DNA of 64,000 nt from Bifidobacterium xylocopae (lineage in GTDB: Bacteria; Actinomycetota; Actinomycetes; Actinomycetales; Bifidobacteriaceae), in assembly GCF_003315615.1 (NCBI RefSeq), contig NZ_PDCH01000001.1, positions 235,712-299,711 of the forward strand, in the 5' to 3' direction. Shown piece by piece: positions 44,185 to 53,727 of this stretch. Made by a program: the position numbers and the translations under genes. Under the pieces are notes generated by a model, which did not search any database, had not been told where the DNA came from, and was given only the letters and a program-made list of their open reading frames with translations. Numbering within the stretch: position 1 is the first letter of the stretch; the number at the start of each line of letters is the position of its first letter.

Positions 44185-45537
44185 TCAGTCCTCATCAGAG
44201 GCGGATGCCAGGAAATGCTCCTCCCCAGGTAGGACAAGGTTGGCGATGACCGCAACCACGAAGGCCACGGCTATGCAGTTGGTGGAGAAGATGGACTGGA
44301 ACAGGGGTGGGAAGGCGGCGAAGATCTCATGCACCTGGGTGAAGCCGATGCCGACGGTCAGTGCCAGGGCTGCGATCGTGATGTTGCGCTGGCTGAATCC
44401 GGCTTCGGCAATCATCTGGAAGCCGGAGAGGATGATGTTGCCGAACATCATGATCGTGCAGCCCCCGAGGACAGCCTGGGGGAGCGAATTGAACAGCGCG
44501 GCGAAGCCGGGCATGAACGAGGCCAGTACGAGGATCAGCCCGCCGGAGAGGATGACCTTGCGGTTGACGACCTTGGTCATGGCAATAAGACCGATGTTCT
44601 GCGCGAACGAGGTCAGAGGCAAGCTCCCGAAGGCGCCGGAGACGATGGAGATCGCTCCGTCTCCGGCTATGGCGCCACTCGTCTCCGCTGCCGTGGGCCT
44701 TCGGTTCAAACCGACCCTGCACAGGGCTGTCGTGTCGCCGATGACCTCCACGGAGGACACGAGGTAGAGCAGCGCGAAGGAGATGATCGCTCCGGGATCG
44801 AAGACTGGTTTGAATGGCATGAAGTGAGGTATGGAGAGTACCTGCAGGTTCCGAAAACCGGAGAGGTCGACCTTTCCCATGGCCAGAGCCAGCAGATAGC
44901 CCACGACCAGACCGAAGAGGACAGAAAGCTGCTTCGCGGTGCCTCGGGCCAGGAGTTGGAAGGCCAGACACGCGACCAGGGACACCGTGGCGAGGATCAG
45001 GTTGCTCCATGAGCCGAAGTCCTTGGCTCCGGCACCCCCGCCGAAGGATTGTGCGCCAACCGACAGCAGGGAGAATCCTATCGAGGTGACGACGACGGCC
45101 GATACGATTGGTGGTACGAAGCGGTGCCAGTGGTCCGCTGTCAGACCCAGGATCAATTCCACGAATCCGGCTGCCAGGACCGCCCCGACCACCGCCCCAT
45201 AGCCCTGATGTGCGACGATAGTGACGGCGGCGGCCACATAGGTGAAGGAGATGCCGGTGACCATCGGCAGACGGCCCCCGATCCGCCAAAGCGGGTAAAG
45301 CTGGAGGCATGTTCCCAGGCCGGCCACCAGCAAGCCGTTCTGGATGACGGTGGCCGACTGCTCCGGGCTCAATCGGGCCGCAGCGGCGACCAGGAAAACA
45401 GGAGCCAGATTGGCTACGAACATGGCCATCACATGCTGCAGGCCGAAGGGCAGTCCGCGCCAGAAGGAGATCTGCCCGTCCATCTCCCGTAGGGCATGTG
45501 CCGCGGATTGACCGCCGGTGGGTGTATGCCCCTCCAT
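44185..45537 (-). CDS. NCS2/NAT-family purine or pyrimidine permease (xanthine permease-like)
   Basis: This 450-residue, roughly 14-helix permease of the nucleobase-ascorbate transporter family takes up xanthine, uric acid or uracil with a cation. The NAT signature is visible as QNIGLIAMTKVVNR (Q-N-x-G-x4-T-K/R). The partner helix 8 motif contains the acidic SSVEVIGDTTALCRVG. Q-H-V-M-A-M-F-V-A near residue 32 matches the helix 1 QH motif of xanthine/urate members. The ATG at 45537 has GGAAGGG upstream; the frame is open to 45612. With xpt nearby, xanthine is the likeliest substrate. Confidence 0.87.
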   Translation of the reverse strand: MEGHTPTGGQSAAHALREMDGQISFWRGLPFGLQHVMAMFVANLAPVFLVAAAARLSPEQSATVIQNGLLVAGLGTCLQLYPLWRIGGRLPMVTGISFTYVAAAVTIVAHQGYGAVVGAVLAAGFVELILGLTADHWHRFVPPIVSAVVVTSIGFSLLSVGAQSFGGGAGAKDFGSWSNLILATVSLVACLAFQLLARGTAKQLSVLFGLVVGYLLALAMGKVDLSGFRNLQVLSIPHFMPFKPVFDPGAIISFALLYLVSSVEVIGDTTALCRVGLNRRPTAAETSGAIAGDGAISIVSGAFGSLPLTSFAQNIGLIAMTKVVNRKVILSGGLILVLASFMPGFAALFNSLPQAVLGGCTIMMFGNIILSGFQMIAEAGFSQRNITIAALALTVGIGFTQVHEIFAAFPPLFQSIFSTNCIAVAFVVAVIANLVLPGEEHFLASASDED

Positions 45538-46107
45538 CCGTGTCCCTTCCTTCTTCGAAGCCGGTCTTGTAATGCGCAATCTGCTCATTGCATCTGCTCT
45601 CTTATCGTCCATCCGTTATATGCAGTGATTTCTCTGTCCGCGTCGCTTGTTCGAAGGGCCGCATTCGGTCCTGAGGTCATGTCGCGATGCCGCATTTCGC
45701 CGGTCTCCAACCGAGGTGCCGGGAGGCGGCCGCGCTTCCGCTACGTAAGGGAAGGGTGGGGGAGAATACCAGCTGCCACTGTGATGCGTAACCTTCTGTG
45801 ATCCCTGGTTGGTCGGCAGGGAGTCCTGCTGCGGGATGTGGACCGTAACGGCAAAAGGGGCAGCTGCATCCCGATCCGTGGGATAGTCCGCGTAGGCATG
45901 GCAGATGTGGAATCCGTAACAGCGCCGCCGAACACGTATACCTGTCAGCATATTGTTCTCACCGTTCCAATCCGTGCGGTGGTGTGGTGGATGAGGACTG
46001 GACGTTTAAGGATGGTCGGGCTGGGGAGTGTGGTGCCTGAGAGGGCGTAACAGTTCCCGATAGGCTGAGAGTCTACACTGACCTCTTCCCAGGGGTGCCA
46101 TACGCTT
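45538..46107. other. Intergenic region between the NCS2 permease and an MFS gene, no gene seen
   Basis: This 570-bp stretch lies upstream of the permease and downstream of the MFS gene, both on the minus strand. No frame has a good start and protein-like composition. One 7-bp inverted repeat CGGGATG/CATCCCG occurs around 45834-45872. CTGAGA occurs twice near 46038 and 46063 but the rest of a TPP riboswitch is absent. I recognise no purine riboswitch. Confidence 0.4.
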
Positions 46108-47430
46108 TCAACGGTTCCTGGCCGCTCCGGACTGACGGACTCCGGCATCCCCGTTCGCCAGCGGACCGTGGGTGTAGATTGCCGTCAGGCACATAAGGCC
46201 CGTAACTACTGCCATAATGGCCGGCATGGGCAGATAGTCGATCAGAAGTCCATAGGCTGCCTGGCCGAGCGGCATGGCGGCCATGGCCAGGCACATCGTC
46301 AGACCGATCACTTTGCCGACCAACCCACTGGGCGTGCGCGTCTGCTCGTAGGAGATGACGGTGACGGATATGCATTGGATGAGTCCCATGGCACAGGCCG
46401 TGGCGGCGACCAGAACCAGATAGGAGGCGGGCGCTGGTGCGCCCAGGGCCAGGGTCAACGCCGTGGGAGGAAGGCACAGGCTGCAAGCGAGCAGGAGGGC
46501 TGGTGTGTGGGCAATCGAGAACCAGGCCGGCCGAGCGGAGACCACGACCGCACCGGCCAGGCCACCCGCGGCAATCGCGCCCTCGGCCAGCCCTTGCATC
46601 TGGTTGCTCAGGCCCAGCAGGTGGGTCACCACATAGGGCAGGGCTACGTTCAGGAAGGCGCAGAAGACGAAGTTGGCGACGGTGATCAGGATGTTGACGG
46701 AGATCAGGGGCCGCCGGCCGCGCAGGAAGCGTGCGACCTGGATGAAATCCGACAAGAGGGTCTTCAGGGGGGTTCGGGGGGCTTCCAGCGTCGCGACCTG
46801 TTTCTCTGCAAGGGCATGGGGGATCCGCAGTGCCAGGAGGATCCAGAGTGAGGAGAGCGCGCAGGTGCTCATGGCCATGCCGGCCACCGCCCCGATGCCT
46901 TCAAAGCCCAGGAGCATGCCAGCGAACACCGGGCCGATCATGGTGGTCAGGGAGTTGACCTGGGTGATCAAGGCGGTGGCCGTGGTCAGGCGTTCGCTCT
47001 CCCCGTCCTGTTTGGTGTCCATTATGAAGGGAACCGTGGCCTGGACGGTGGGGCTGTAGAGGGCGTGGAGGCCATAGACGACCATCATGGTCGCTATGGT
47101 GAGCGCGACCGGGTCCAGGTGGCGGGCCAGTCCCAGGTAGGCGGCGGCCGTCGCTGCGGTGAGGAAGTCAAGCAGGGCCATGGCCCGACGCTTGTCGAAC
47201 CGGTCCGCCATGGCGCCGCCGATCGGGGTGAGCAGCACCGAGGGGACCATGGCCAGGGCGGTGACCAGGCCGTAGAGGGAAGCCGAGCCGGTGACGTTGA
47301 GCAGACGGAGGGGGAGGGCGAAGGTGAGTGTCGCCTGACCGAGGGAGGATAGGGCTTCGGTGACCAGCAGGCAGATGAACGGGGCGGTGAAGACGCCACC
47401 GGTGCGGGCGGTGGGTGATTTGGCGTTCAT
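46108..47430 (-). CDS. MFS efflux transporter, DHA3/MefA-like
   Basis: The 440-residue transporter has about 12 hydrophobic segments. It shows the MFS loop signature G-G-A-M-A-D-R-F-D-K-R-R after helix 2. Macrolide-efflux-type features are FALPLRLLNVTGSASLYGLVTALAMVPSVLLTPIGG and a later NFVFCAFLNVALPYVVTHLLG. Such DHA3 proteins expel macrolides and other hydrophobic compounds. The ATG has AGGAG eight bases upstream. It lies 177 bp downstream of a TetR gene on the same strand, and a perfect palindrome sits in that gap, so it is the probable target of that repressor. Confidence 0.82.
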   Translation of the reverse strand: MNAKSPTARTGGVFTAPFICLLVTEALSSLGQATLTFALPLRLLNVTGSASLYGLVTALAMVPSVLLTPIGGAMADRFDKRRAMALLDFLTAATAAAYLGLARHLDPVALTIATMMVVYGLHALYSPTVQATVPFIMDTKQDGESERLTTATALITQVNSLTTMIGPVFAGMLLGFEGIGAVAGMAMSTCALSSLWILLALRIPHALAEKQVATLEAPRTPLKTLLSDFIQVARFLRGRRPLISVNILITVANFVFCAFLNVALPYVVTHLLGLSNQMQGLAEGAIAAGGLAGAVVVSARPAWFSIAHTPALLLACSLCLPPTALTLALGAPAPASYLVLVAATACAMGLIQCISVTVISYEQTRTPSGLVGKVIGLTMCLAMAAMPLGQAAYGLLIDYLPMPAIMAVVTGLMCLTAIYTHGPLANGDAGVRQSGAARNR

Positions 47431-47506
47431 GACAGGCTCCTGGACGGTGTGAGTGACCGGGATTGGGTGGTAACGGGGGACGGGGGAAGAGATCCGTTCA
47501 ATATAT

Positions 47507-47523
47507 ATACCGACGGTCGGTAT
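47507..47523. promoter_or_regulatory. TetR-type operator ahead of the MFS efflux gene
   Basis: ATACCGACGGTCGGTAT is a perfect 17-bp palindrome around a single central base, about 80 bp upstream of the MFS start. Flanking bases extend the symmetry with one mismatch. ATACCGAC-type half-sites are common for TetR-family efflux regulators. Confidence 0.75.
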
Positions 47524-47607
47524 GTAAATAACGACATGCGAATTCCTTTCTGCTATGCGCTGGTTGCTCCGAGCCGGAATGTGAGGACCCGGAAGTATGG
47601 GTTGCCT

Positions 47608-48432
47608 TCAGTGCGCTGTTCGCTGATGGCCGGGATGGCGGCCCCGATCGGTGGTCGATGGAGAGGGGACTGACATGTTCCGTCCGCTGGAGGAGGATGC
47701 GGTCGGTGGCCGGGTCTCGGTCCGGGGCCCTCGTTTCGTCCGCCGTGCTGGGGCATCGTTGCCATAGGAGGCCAGGAGATCGCTCAGCCCCCGGTCAACC
47801 ACTGGTGCGCCGAGGGCTTCCAGAATGGTCAGATAGACATCGGTCCGGGCCCGCAGCTCTTCCGCAGAGCCGTCCTCGAAGAGGGGATAGAGCCACATGT
47901 TGGCCAGGAGCATCTGCACTTCTGCGACCTGCAGGGGGTGCTTGACCTGCATGGAACCGTCCTTGGCGCCCTGGATGAAGACCTGGCTCATGGTGGTCCG
48001 GGCTGATTCGAGCAGGTCCAGGAACTGCATGCCGATGAGTTTCGGGTTGCGTTCGGGTTTGATGGAGCGCATGATCGGTGCGATCGCCTCCATCTGGGGG
48101 GCGACCACGTCCACGTCGTGTTCGCGCTGGAGTAGTTCCAACCCTGTCGGGCCTTCCTTCCCTTCGTGGGGGAGGTCCTCGTCCTGCCCTCCGTAGCTTT
48201 GCCAGCGGCTCGCCTTGTCCGGGCTGACGCGGGCGAAGATGCGGTTGACGACAGCGTCGAACAGGTCCTCCTTGGAGGAGAAATGATGGTAGATCGCCCC
48301 CTTGCTCAGACCACCCAGGTGCTCGATGATGTCCTGCATGCTCGTATCGTCGTATCCCTGGTCCAGGAAAAGCCCGGTGGCTACATCGAGTATTTTCTCA
48401 ACGGTCTCCTCGGGGTGTGCGTTCCGTGCCAT
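47608..48432 (-). CDS. TetR/AcrR-family repressor
   Basis: The 274-residue regulator has an N-terminal HTH: EKILDVATGLFLDQGYDDTSMQDIIEHLGGLSKGAIYHHFSSKEDLFDAVV. A helical sensor domain follows. An unusually long, Arg/Ser/Thr/Pro-rich tail of about 50 residues ends the protein (from K-R-G-P-R-T-E-T-R), possibly disordered or the result of loss of an earlier stop codon. The ATG at 48432 starts M-A-R-N-A-H-P. It precedes the MFS gene and lies between two palindromes, so it most likely represses both itself and the pump. Confidence 0.83.
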   Translation of the reverse strand: MARNAHPEETVEKILDVATGLFLDQGYDDTSMQDIIEHLGGLSKGAIYHHFSSKEDLFDAVVNRIFARVSPDKASRWQSYGGQDEDLPHEGKEGPTGLELLQREHDVDVVAPQMEAIAPIMRSIKPERNPKLIGMQFLDLLESARTTMSQVFIQGAKDGSMQVKHPLQVAEVQMLLANMWLYPLFEDGSAEELRARTDVYLTILEALGAPVVDRGLSDLLASYGNDAPARRTKRGPRTETRPPTASSSSGRNMSVPSPSTTDRGRHPGHQRTAH

Positions 48433-48480
48433 GGGGGCCTCGTTTCGCAATGGCTACTATGCGGTATTGCCGCTTCGCTT

Positions 48481-48503
48481 TATACATACTGTTGGTATGT
48501 ATA
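48481..48503. promoter_or_regulatory. Palindrome upstream of the TetR/AcrR gene
   Basis: TATACATAC (48481-48489) and GTATGTATA (48495-48503) are perfect inverted repeats around TGTTG. The right half, TTGGTATGTA, matches the operator at 47507-47523 extended rightwards (TCGGTATGTA) with one mismatch. The half-site spacing is four bases shorter than in that site. Confidence 0.65.
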
Positions 48504-48648
48504 GTAGCGTTTTCGCGGATCCATGACAACTCGGCTCGATGAAAGCCTCTTCCGGCCGGCTACCGGTGCGCTGTCGAATGGAGGGAAGGGTCTGTCCCAC
48601 CAAGGCGGCATTCGGAAGGTCCGTGGCATGTGCAATGATTATTCATCG

Positions 48649-48672
48649 GTACCTGCATGTTCGCAGGTGCCT
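48649..48672 (+). promoter_or_regulatory. Hairpin in the rpsD leader region
   Basis: GGTACCTGC (48649-48657) and GCAGGTGCC (48664-48672) pair over nine positions with one G-U, with loop ATGTTC. It lies 139 bp upstream of rpsD, in a 378-bp gap with no supported gene (48433-48810). rpsD leaders are often structured for S4 autoregulation; that role here is a guess. Confidence 0.35.
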
Positions 48673-48810
48673 ATCTGGAGTCTCAGCCCGTCAATGGGTC
48701 GGCGGCCGCAAGGTCGTTCGTGCACAGCACGGCCAAGCATTGGAGAGGCCTGACTCGGCGGCGCAAGCCGTCTGCGTTCAGATAACGACAGAATAGATGA
48801 AGGAATGAGT

Positions 48811-49437
48811 ATGACGAACATTCAGCGCTCACGCCGGCAGGTCCGCCTGTCGCGCGCCCTGGGCATCCCGCTGACCCCGAAGGCCCAGCGCCTGTTCGAG
48901 AAGCGGCCTTACGCACCCGGTGAGCATGGCCGTACCCGCCGCCGCACCGAGTCCGATTATGCGGTCCGCCTGCGTGAAAAGCAGCGTTTGCGGGCCCAGT
49001 ATGGCGTGTCCGAGAAGCAGCTGCGTGCCGCCTATGAACGCGGCACCAAGGAGTCGGGCCAGACCGGCGACGCTATGATGCGTGACCTGGAGTCCCGTCT
49101 GGACGCCCTGGTCCTTCGGGCTGGCATCGCCCGCACAACAGCGCAGGCCCGTCAGTACGTGGTTCACCGTCACATCATGGTCGACGGCAATATCGTCGAT
49201 CGCCCCTCCTACCGTGTCAAGCCCGGCCAGACCATCCAGGTCAAGCCGAAGAGTCAGACCACAGTGCCCTTCCAGATTGCAGCCGAGGGTGTCCACCGCG
49301 ATGTGCTTCCCGCGGTCCCCGGATATCTGGACGTGGACCTGGCCTCCCTCAAGGCCACACTGACCCGCGAGCCCAAGATCGACGAGATTCCGGTTCAGGT
49401 CAACATCCAGTACGTGGTCGAGTTCTACGCTCGCTGA
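48811..49437 (+). CDS. rpsD: 30S ribosomal protein S4
   Basis: S4 is a primary 16S rRNA-binding protein of the 30S subunit. The 208-residue protein begins MTNIQRSRRQVRLSRALGIPL. It has K-R-P-Y-A-P-G-E-H-G, the globular L-R-E-K-Q-R-L-R-A-Q-Y-G-V-S-E-K-Q-L region, and an S4 RNA-binding domain (SRLDALVLRAGIARTTAQARQYVVHRHIMVDGNIVD, about 91-126). The zinc Cys motif is absent (C-minus form). ATG 48811 has GAAGGA (48799-48804) at good spacing; ATG 48805 in the same frame is the alternative. The gene is monocistronic with a clear terminator. Confidence 0.96.
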   Translation: MTNIQRSRRQVRLSRALGIPLTPKAQRLFEKRPYAPGEHGRTRRRTESDYAVRLREKQRLRAQYGVSEKQLRAAYERGTKESGQTGDAMMRDLESRLDALVLRAGIARTTAQARQYVVHRHIMVDGNIVDRPSYRVKPGQTIQVKPKSQTTVPFQIAAEGVHRDVLPAVPGYLDVDLASLKATLTREPKIDEIPVQVNIQYVVEFYAR

Positions 49438-49462
49438 GCGCGGCGGTTCCACCTTCGTACCG

Positions 49463-49492
49463 AGCCCCGCAGCCTTGTGCTGCGGGGCTTTT
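49463..49492 (+). terminator. Intrinsic terminator of rpsD
   Basis: AGCCCCGCAGC (49463-49473), loop CTTGT, GCTGCGGGGCT (49479-49489), then TTTT. Classical form, 26 bp after the stop codon. Confidence 0.92.
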
Positions 49493-49525
49493 CCATGTCG
49501 GGAAACCAGTGCGATAATAGGGGGC

Positions 49526-50197
49526 ATGGTGCTCCATATCTATGCGGTCCGCCATGGGCAGACCTATTTCAACCGTTACAACCGCCTTCAGGGTTGGTCT
49601 AATTCGCCGCTCACCGAGCGCGGGCTGGCCGACGCCGAGCGGGCTGGGCGAAAGCTGGAGGGGGTCGCTTTCCAAGCCGCCTACAGCTCGGACACCACCC
49701 GCGCCAGGGCGACCGCAGAACGCATCCTGGACCTCAACCAAGCGTCTGCCCCAAGGCCGACACTGCGCACCGCCATGAATTTCCGTGAGCAGTTCTACGG
49801 CTACTACGAGGGTCAGGATATGGGGCTGGCCTGGTGGGCGGCAGGCGCACCGCATGGGGCTCCCAGCTACCAGGGGATTGTGGATGAATTCGGTCTTGGC
49901 GCGACCCGAGACTTCCTCAAGCAGGCCGATCCCTTCCATGACGCGGAGGATGACCAGGAATACTGGAGGCGGGTCGAGGGTGGCTTCCGTCTGCTGGCGC
50001 AGGACGGTACGCTCCGGGATGGGGACCGTGTACTCCTGGTATGGCACGGCAATTCCCTGCTGAGCATGATGCACCGATTCGCAGGTGACGGCTACGATCT
50101 GAGCGAGCGCCCGACCAACGGATCGGTCACTGTGTTCGATTACGATACCGCAGCGCCCTTCGAGCGGTCCATTGAGGTGGTCTCCTACAATCAGTGA
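49526..50197 (+). CDS. Histidine phosphatase superfamily (phosphoglycerate mutase-like) protein
   Basis: The 223-residue protein carries the catalytic RHG motif in IYAVRHGQTYFNRYNRLQGWSNSPLTERG. It also has S-S-D-T-T-R-A-R-A-T-A (second Arg), an acidic F-R-E-Q-F-Y-G-Y-Y-E-G for the catalytic acid, and L-V-W-H-G-N-S with the second His. These fit a cofactor-independent-looking phosphatase rather than glycolytic Gpm, whose longer conserved insertions are missing. Its substrate is unknown. ATG 49526 has AGGGGG directly upstream. It follows the rpsD terminator and has its own start. Confidence 0.85.
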   Translation: MVLHIYAVRHGQTYFNRYNRLQGWSNSPLTERGLADAERAGRKLEGVAFQAAYSSDTTRARATAERILDLNQASAPRPTLRTAMNFREQFYGYYEGQDMGLAWWAAGAPHGAPSYQGIVDEFGLGATRDFLKQADPFHDAEDDQEYWRRVEGGFRLLAQDGTLRDGDRVLLVWHGNSLLSMMHRFAGDGYDLSERPTNGSVTVFDYDTAAPFERSIEVVSYNQ

Positions 50198-50274
50198 GTG
50201 GGGTGGACGCACTGTATACGGCCCGCGTGCTAGCCTTGGCGAATGTATGAGTCAGCTGGGAAAGAGGTTACAAG

Positions 50275-50676
50275 ATGGATGTGGGCCAGATTGCAGGTCT
50301 GATAGCGGCGATCGCTTTTGCGATTCTCGCGGGGTTCCTCATATACCCGCTGATCCGTCTGGGCAAGCTCTTCGACCAGATCGCCGATACAGTGCGGCAG
50401 ACCGGTGTCCATGCGATGCCTGCCATCGATGAGTCAGCCACGACGGTGCGCCAGGTCAACCAGTCGCTCAAGGACGTCAACCGAATTTCCGCTGCCGCTT
50501 CGACGACCGCTGACAATGTAGGCGCCCTATCGGACCTGTACGGTTCGATGCTCGGTAAGCCCCTGATCAAGCTGGCTGCGGGCATCTACGCCTTGCGCGT
50601 CACTCTTCGTTCCTTCTTCTCCGGCGGCAGGCACGCGGTCCAAGGGCAGGGCGACACGGAAAACTGGGGGGTGTGA
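50275..50676 (+). CDS. DUF948-domain membrane protein
   Basis: The 133-residue protein has one N-terminal transmembrane helix (IAGLIAAIAFAILAGFLIYPLI, about 6-27). A heptad-like region typical of DUF948 follows (ATTVRQVNQSLKDVNRISAAASTTADNV). In Actinobacteria this gene commonly stands just upstream of alaS. No enzyme motif; function unknown, possibly envelope-associated. GAGG lies eight bases before the ATG. Its TGA overlaps the ATG of the next small gene (TGATG), so the two are translationally coupled. Confidence 0.85.
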   Translation: MDVGQIAGLIAAIAFAILAGFLIYPLIRLGKLFDQIADTVRQTGVHAMPAIDESATTVRQVNQSLKDVNRISAAASTTADNVGALSDLYGSMLGKPLIKLAAGIYALRVTLRSFFSGGRHAVQGQGDTENWGV

Positions 50677-50924
50677 TGTTCAAAAGAGTCATATGGATAG
50701 GTGGCGGTGTCGTCATCGGTGTCGTGATCGCCGCCAAGGCCGAGGCCTATGTCCGTGCGAACACCCCGAAATCCGCTCGTGAGTTCGTACTCGGGACCGA
50801 CCAGGATCATGTGGCAGAGCGGACCCTTTCCAGTCTCTGGGGCCAGTTCCGCACCATCATGGACAGCCGTGAGGAAGAACTGAACCGTCGGTACATTGAC
50901 CGGGCCAGGAGTGCACGGCATTGA
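50676..50924 (+). CDS. Small membrane protein, partner of the DUF948 gene
   Basis: The 82-residue protein has a single N-terminal hydrophobic helix (VIWIGGGVVIGVVIAAKAEAYV) and a basic/acidic tail ending in R-A-R-S-A-R-H. Actinobacterial alaS loci often contain a small hypothetical protein of this type after DUF948. The start overlaps the preceding stop codon, so coupling is certain in form. Function unknown. Confidence 0.78.
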   Translation: MFKRVIWIGGGVVIGVVIAAKAEAYVRANTPKSAREFVLGTDQDHVAERTLSSLWGQFRTIMDSREEELNRRYIDRARSARH

Positions 50925-51038
50925 CGGGTTTCCGGGTACCACGGCCCGGCCCGGCAGCGGTCATCGAAGACAGCCATTGAAGACTTTGCCAATCCAGCAA
51001 TGAGCAGGGCCGACCCTGCAAGGAGCACTATAAAACCC

Positions 51039-53717
51039 ATGCGAACATCCGAAATAGCGTCACGCTTCCTCAACTACTTCGAGGGCCAGGGGCATCTGGT
51101 CCAGCCCTCCGCCTCCCTGATCTCCTCCGACCCGACGATTCTGTTCACCATCGCGGGCATGGTGCCCTTCATCCCCTATCTGATGGGGGAGCAGACCCCT
51201 CCGGCCACCCGCATGACCTCCAACCAGAAGTGTGTGCGCACGCTGGATATCGACGAAGTGGGCAAGACCACCCGGCATGGCACCTTCTTCCAGATGCTGG
51301 GCAACTTCTCCTTCGGAGATTATTTCAAGGAGGAGGCCATCCACTTTGCCTGGACCCTGCTGACCGCCCCACAGAGCCAAGGAGGCTATGGCTTCGATCC
51401 GGAGAAGCTGTGGGTCACCACCTACACCGACGACGAGGAAGCCCGTTCCATATGGAAGAACGAGGGGTTCGATCCCGCCCACATGGAGATCCTGGGCATG
51501 GAGGACAACTTCTGGACCACCGGAGGCCCTGGTCCAGGCGGCCCCTGCTCGGAGATCTATGTGGACCGCGGACCGGAATACGGCAAGGAGGGCGGTCCCT
51601 CGGCCGATGAGAACCGCTATATCGAGATCTGGGACCTGGTGTTCGAAAACTACCAGGTGGACAATGTCAAGTCCAAGACAGACCTGCACATCGTCGGTGA
51701 ACTGCAGCACAAGAACATTGACACCGGGGCTGGCCTGGAGCGCCTGGCCTACCTGCTTCAGGGTAAGCAGAACATCTATGAGACCGACGAGGTCTATCCG
51801 GTCATCGCAGTCGCCGAACGCATGAGCGGCCATCGCTATGGTGAGAACGAGGAAGCCGATGTGCGGCTACGCGTGGTGGCGGATCATGTGCGCTCGGCCC
51901 TGATGATCATGAGCGACGGCGTCCGTCCCTCGAACGTGGGGCGCGGTTACGTACTGCGCCGGCTCCTGCGCCGCACCGTACGATCCATGCGTATGCTGGG
52001 CGTGACCGACCCCGTCCTGCCTACGCTCTTCCCGGTCTCGAAGGAGGCCATGGCCCCCTCATACCCGGAGCTCAACGGCAGCTTCAAGGAGGTATGTGAG
52101 GCGGCCTGCGGCGAGGAGGATGCCTTCCGCCGCACCCTGGAGAATGGCACGACCATATTGGATGTAGCCGTATCCAAGGCCAAGCAGGGCAAAGAGCGGG
52201 TTGTTTCAGGCCAGGATGCGTTCACCCTCCATGACACCTACGGGTTCCCCATTGAGCTGACCCTGGAGATGGCTGCCGAGCAGGGCGTCAAAGTGGATGA
52301 AGCCAAGTTCCGCGAGCTCATGAACGAGCAGAAAAACCGTGCCCGTGCCGATGCGTTGAAGAAGCGCCACAACGTGGACCTGTCCGTCTATGACGACATC
52401 AAGAAGGATCTGAAAGCCCCGATCGAGTTCCTGGGGTACACCGACCTGTCCTCACGTTCCAGGGTCATCGGCATCATCCAGGAAGGCAAAGGTGCCGTGC
52501 CGGTCGCAAAGGCACCCGCCTCACTCGAAGTTATCCTGGACCGTACCCCCTTCTACGCCGAGGCCGGCGGACAGTTGGCCGACCAGGGAGAGATTCTCTC
52601 CGACGATGGGGCGGTGCTGGAGGTGGACGACGTTCAGAAACCAGTCAAGGGTCTGATCGCCCATCAGTGCCGCCTGACGGAGGGCACGCTGACTCTGGAC
52701 GATCAGGTGACGGCATCCATAGATCCTGACCGTCGAGGTGCCATCGCCCGCTCGCATACCGCCACGCACATGGTGCATAAGGCCTTGCAGGAGGAATTGG
52801 GCCCCCAGGCGACGCAGCGCGGTTCAGAAGATGCGCCCAACCGGCTGCGTTTCGACTTCCAGTGGGCTAAGGCCCCCTCGCACCAGGCCATGGATGCGGT
52901 CGAAGCGCGGGTCAACGACCGTCTCCGCGACGATTTGTCGGTCACGACCAAGGAAATGAAGTTCGATGACGCGATCGCCCTCGGTGCCATGCACTTGTTC
53001 GGGGAGAAATACGGCGATATCGTGCGCGTGGTCACGATCGGTGAGGACGGCTGGTCGCGAGAGCTGTGTGGGGGAACCCATGTGGACCGAGTGGGCAAGA
53101 TCGGCGCTGTGACCATCATGTCCGAAGCCTCTGTGGGCAGTGGCGTACGAAGGGTGGATGCGGTCGTTGGACAGGGGGCATACGAGTACAACGCCCGCGA
53201 GCACACCCTGGTATCCCAGCTATCGGACAAGCTGGGGGCTGCACCCGATGACCTGGCCGAGCGGGTCTCCGCCTTGTTGGCCAAGCTCAAGGAATCCGAC
53301 CGCCGTCTGGCACAGGTCTACGAGGACCAGCTCTCCCGCTCCGTGCCGGCCCTGGTGGATCAGGCGAAAGCATCGGATGCGCCGGTCAGATTGGCGGTAA
53401 AGAATGTGGGGCACTTCGGATCGGTCGATGTCCTGCGCAAGACCGCCAGCCAGGTTCGGGCCCGACTGGGCGATGAGGTGCCGTCGGTGGTCGCCCTGGC
53501 AGGGGTCAATGAGGATAGTAAACCGATAGTCCTCGTGGCTACGAACGGCCCGGCCCGCAAGATGGGGCTCAAAGCCGGAGACCTCGTACGCGGCGCATCG
53601 AAGATGCTCGGTGGTGGCGGCGGCGGAAAGCCCGACTTCGCCCAGGGCGGAGGCCAGGATGCCTCGAAGATCGACCAAGCCCTGGAGACCTTGAGCAATC
53701 AGGTCATGAGGAGCTGA
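51039..53717 (+). CDS. alaS: Alanyl-tRNA synthetase
   Basis: AlaRS charges tRNA-Ala. The 892-residue protein has the class II core ([50 protein letters not shown]) and the tRNA-recognition region. The editing domain has zinc-binding residues [11 protein letters not shown] and [15 protein letters not shown]. The C-Ala domain ends with [28 protein letters not shown]. Length is normal. ATG 51039 gives the usual N-terminus; AAGGAGC lies 13 bases upstream, a rather long spacing. ruvX starts 11 bp after the stop. Confidence 0.97.
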   Translation: MRTSEIASRFLNYFEGQGHLVQPSASLISSDPTILFTIAGMVPFIPYLMGEQTPPATRMTSNQKCVRTLDIDEVGKTTRHGTFFQMLGNFSFGDYFKEEAIHFAWTLLTAPQSQGGYGFDPEKLWVTTYTDDEEARSIWKNEGFDPAHMEILGMEDNFWTTGGPGPGGPCSEIYVDRGPEYGKEGGPSADENRYIEIWDLVFENYQVDNVKSKTDLHIVGELQHKNIDTGAGLERLAYLLQGKQNIYETDEVYPVIAVAERMSGHRYGENEEADVRLRVVADHVRSALMIMSDGVRPSNVGRGYVLRRLLRRTVRSMRMLGVTDPVLPTLFPVSKEAMAPSYPELNGSFKEVCEAACGEEDAFRRTLENGTTILDVAVSKAKQGKERVVSGQDAFTLHDTYGFPIELTLEMAAEQGVKVDEAKFRELMNEQKNRARADALKKRHNVDLSVYDDIKKDLKAPIEFLGYTDLSSRSRVIGIIQEGKGAVPVAKAPASLEVILDRTPFYAEAGGQLADQGEILSDDGAVLEVDDVQKPVKGLIAHQCRLTEGTLTLDDQVTASIDPDRRGAIARSHTATHMVHKALQEELGPQATQRGSEDAPNRLRFDFQWAKAPSHQAMDAVEARVNDRLRDDLSVTTKEMKFDDAIALGAMHLFGEKYGDIVRVVTIGEDGWSRELCGGTHVDRVGKIGAVTIMSEASVGSGVRRVDAVVGQGAYEYNAREHTLVSQLSDKLGAAPDDLAERVSALLAKLKESDRRLAQVYEDQLSRSVPALVDQAKASDAPVRLAVKNVGHFGSVDVLRKTASQVRARLGDEVPSVVALAGVNEDSKPIVLVATNGPARKMGLKAGDLVRGASKMLGGGGGGKPDFAQGGGQDASKIDQALETLSNQVMRS

Positions 53718-53727
53718 GGGGCCGCCC

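Noticed and set aside
46020..46080. Possible TPP riboswitch because CTGAGA occurs twice
   Set aside because: The second conserved half (ACCTGA and GGRTAAT-type segment) is absent and no thiamine gene is near.
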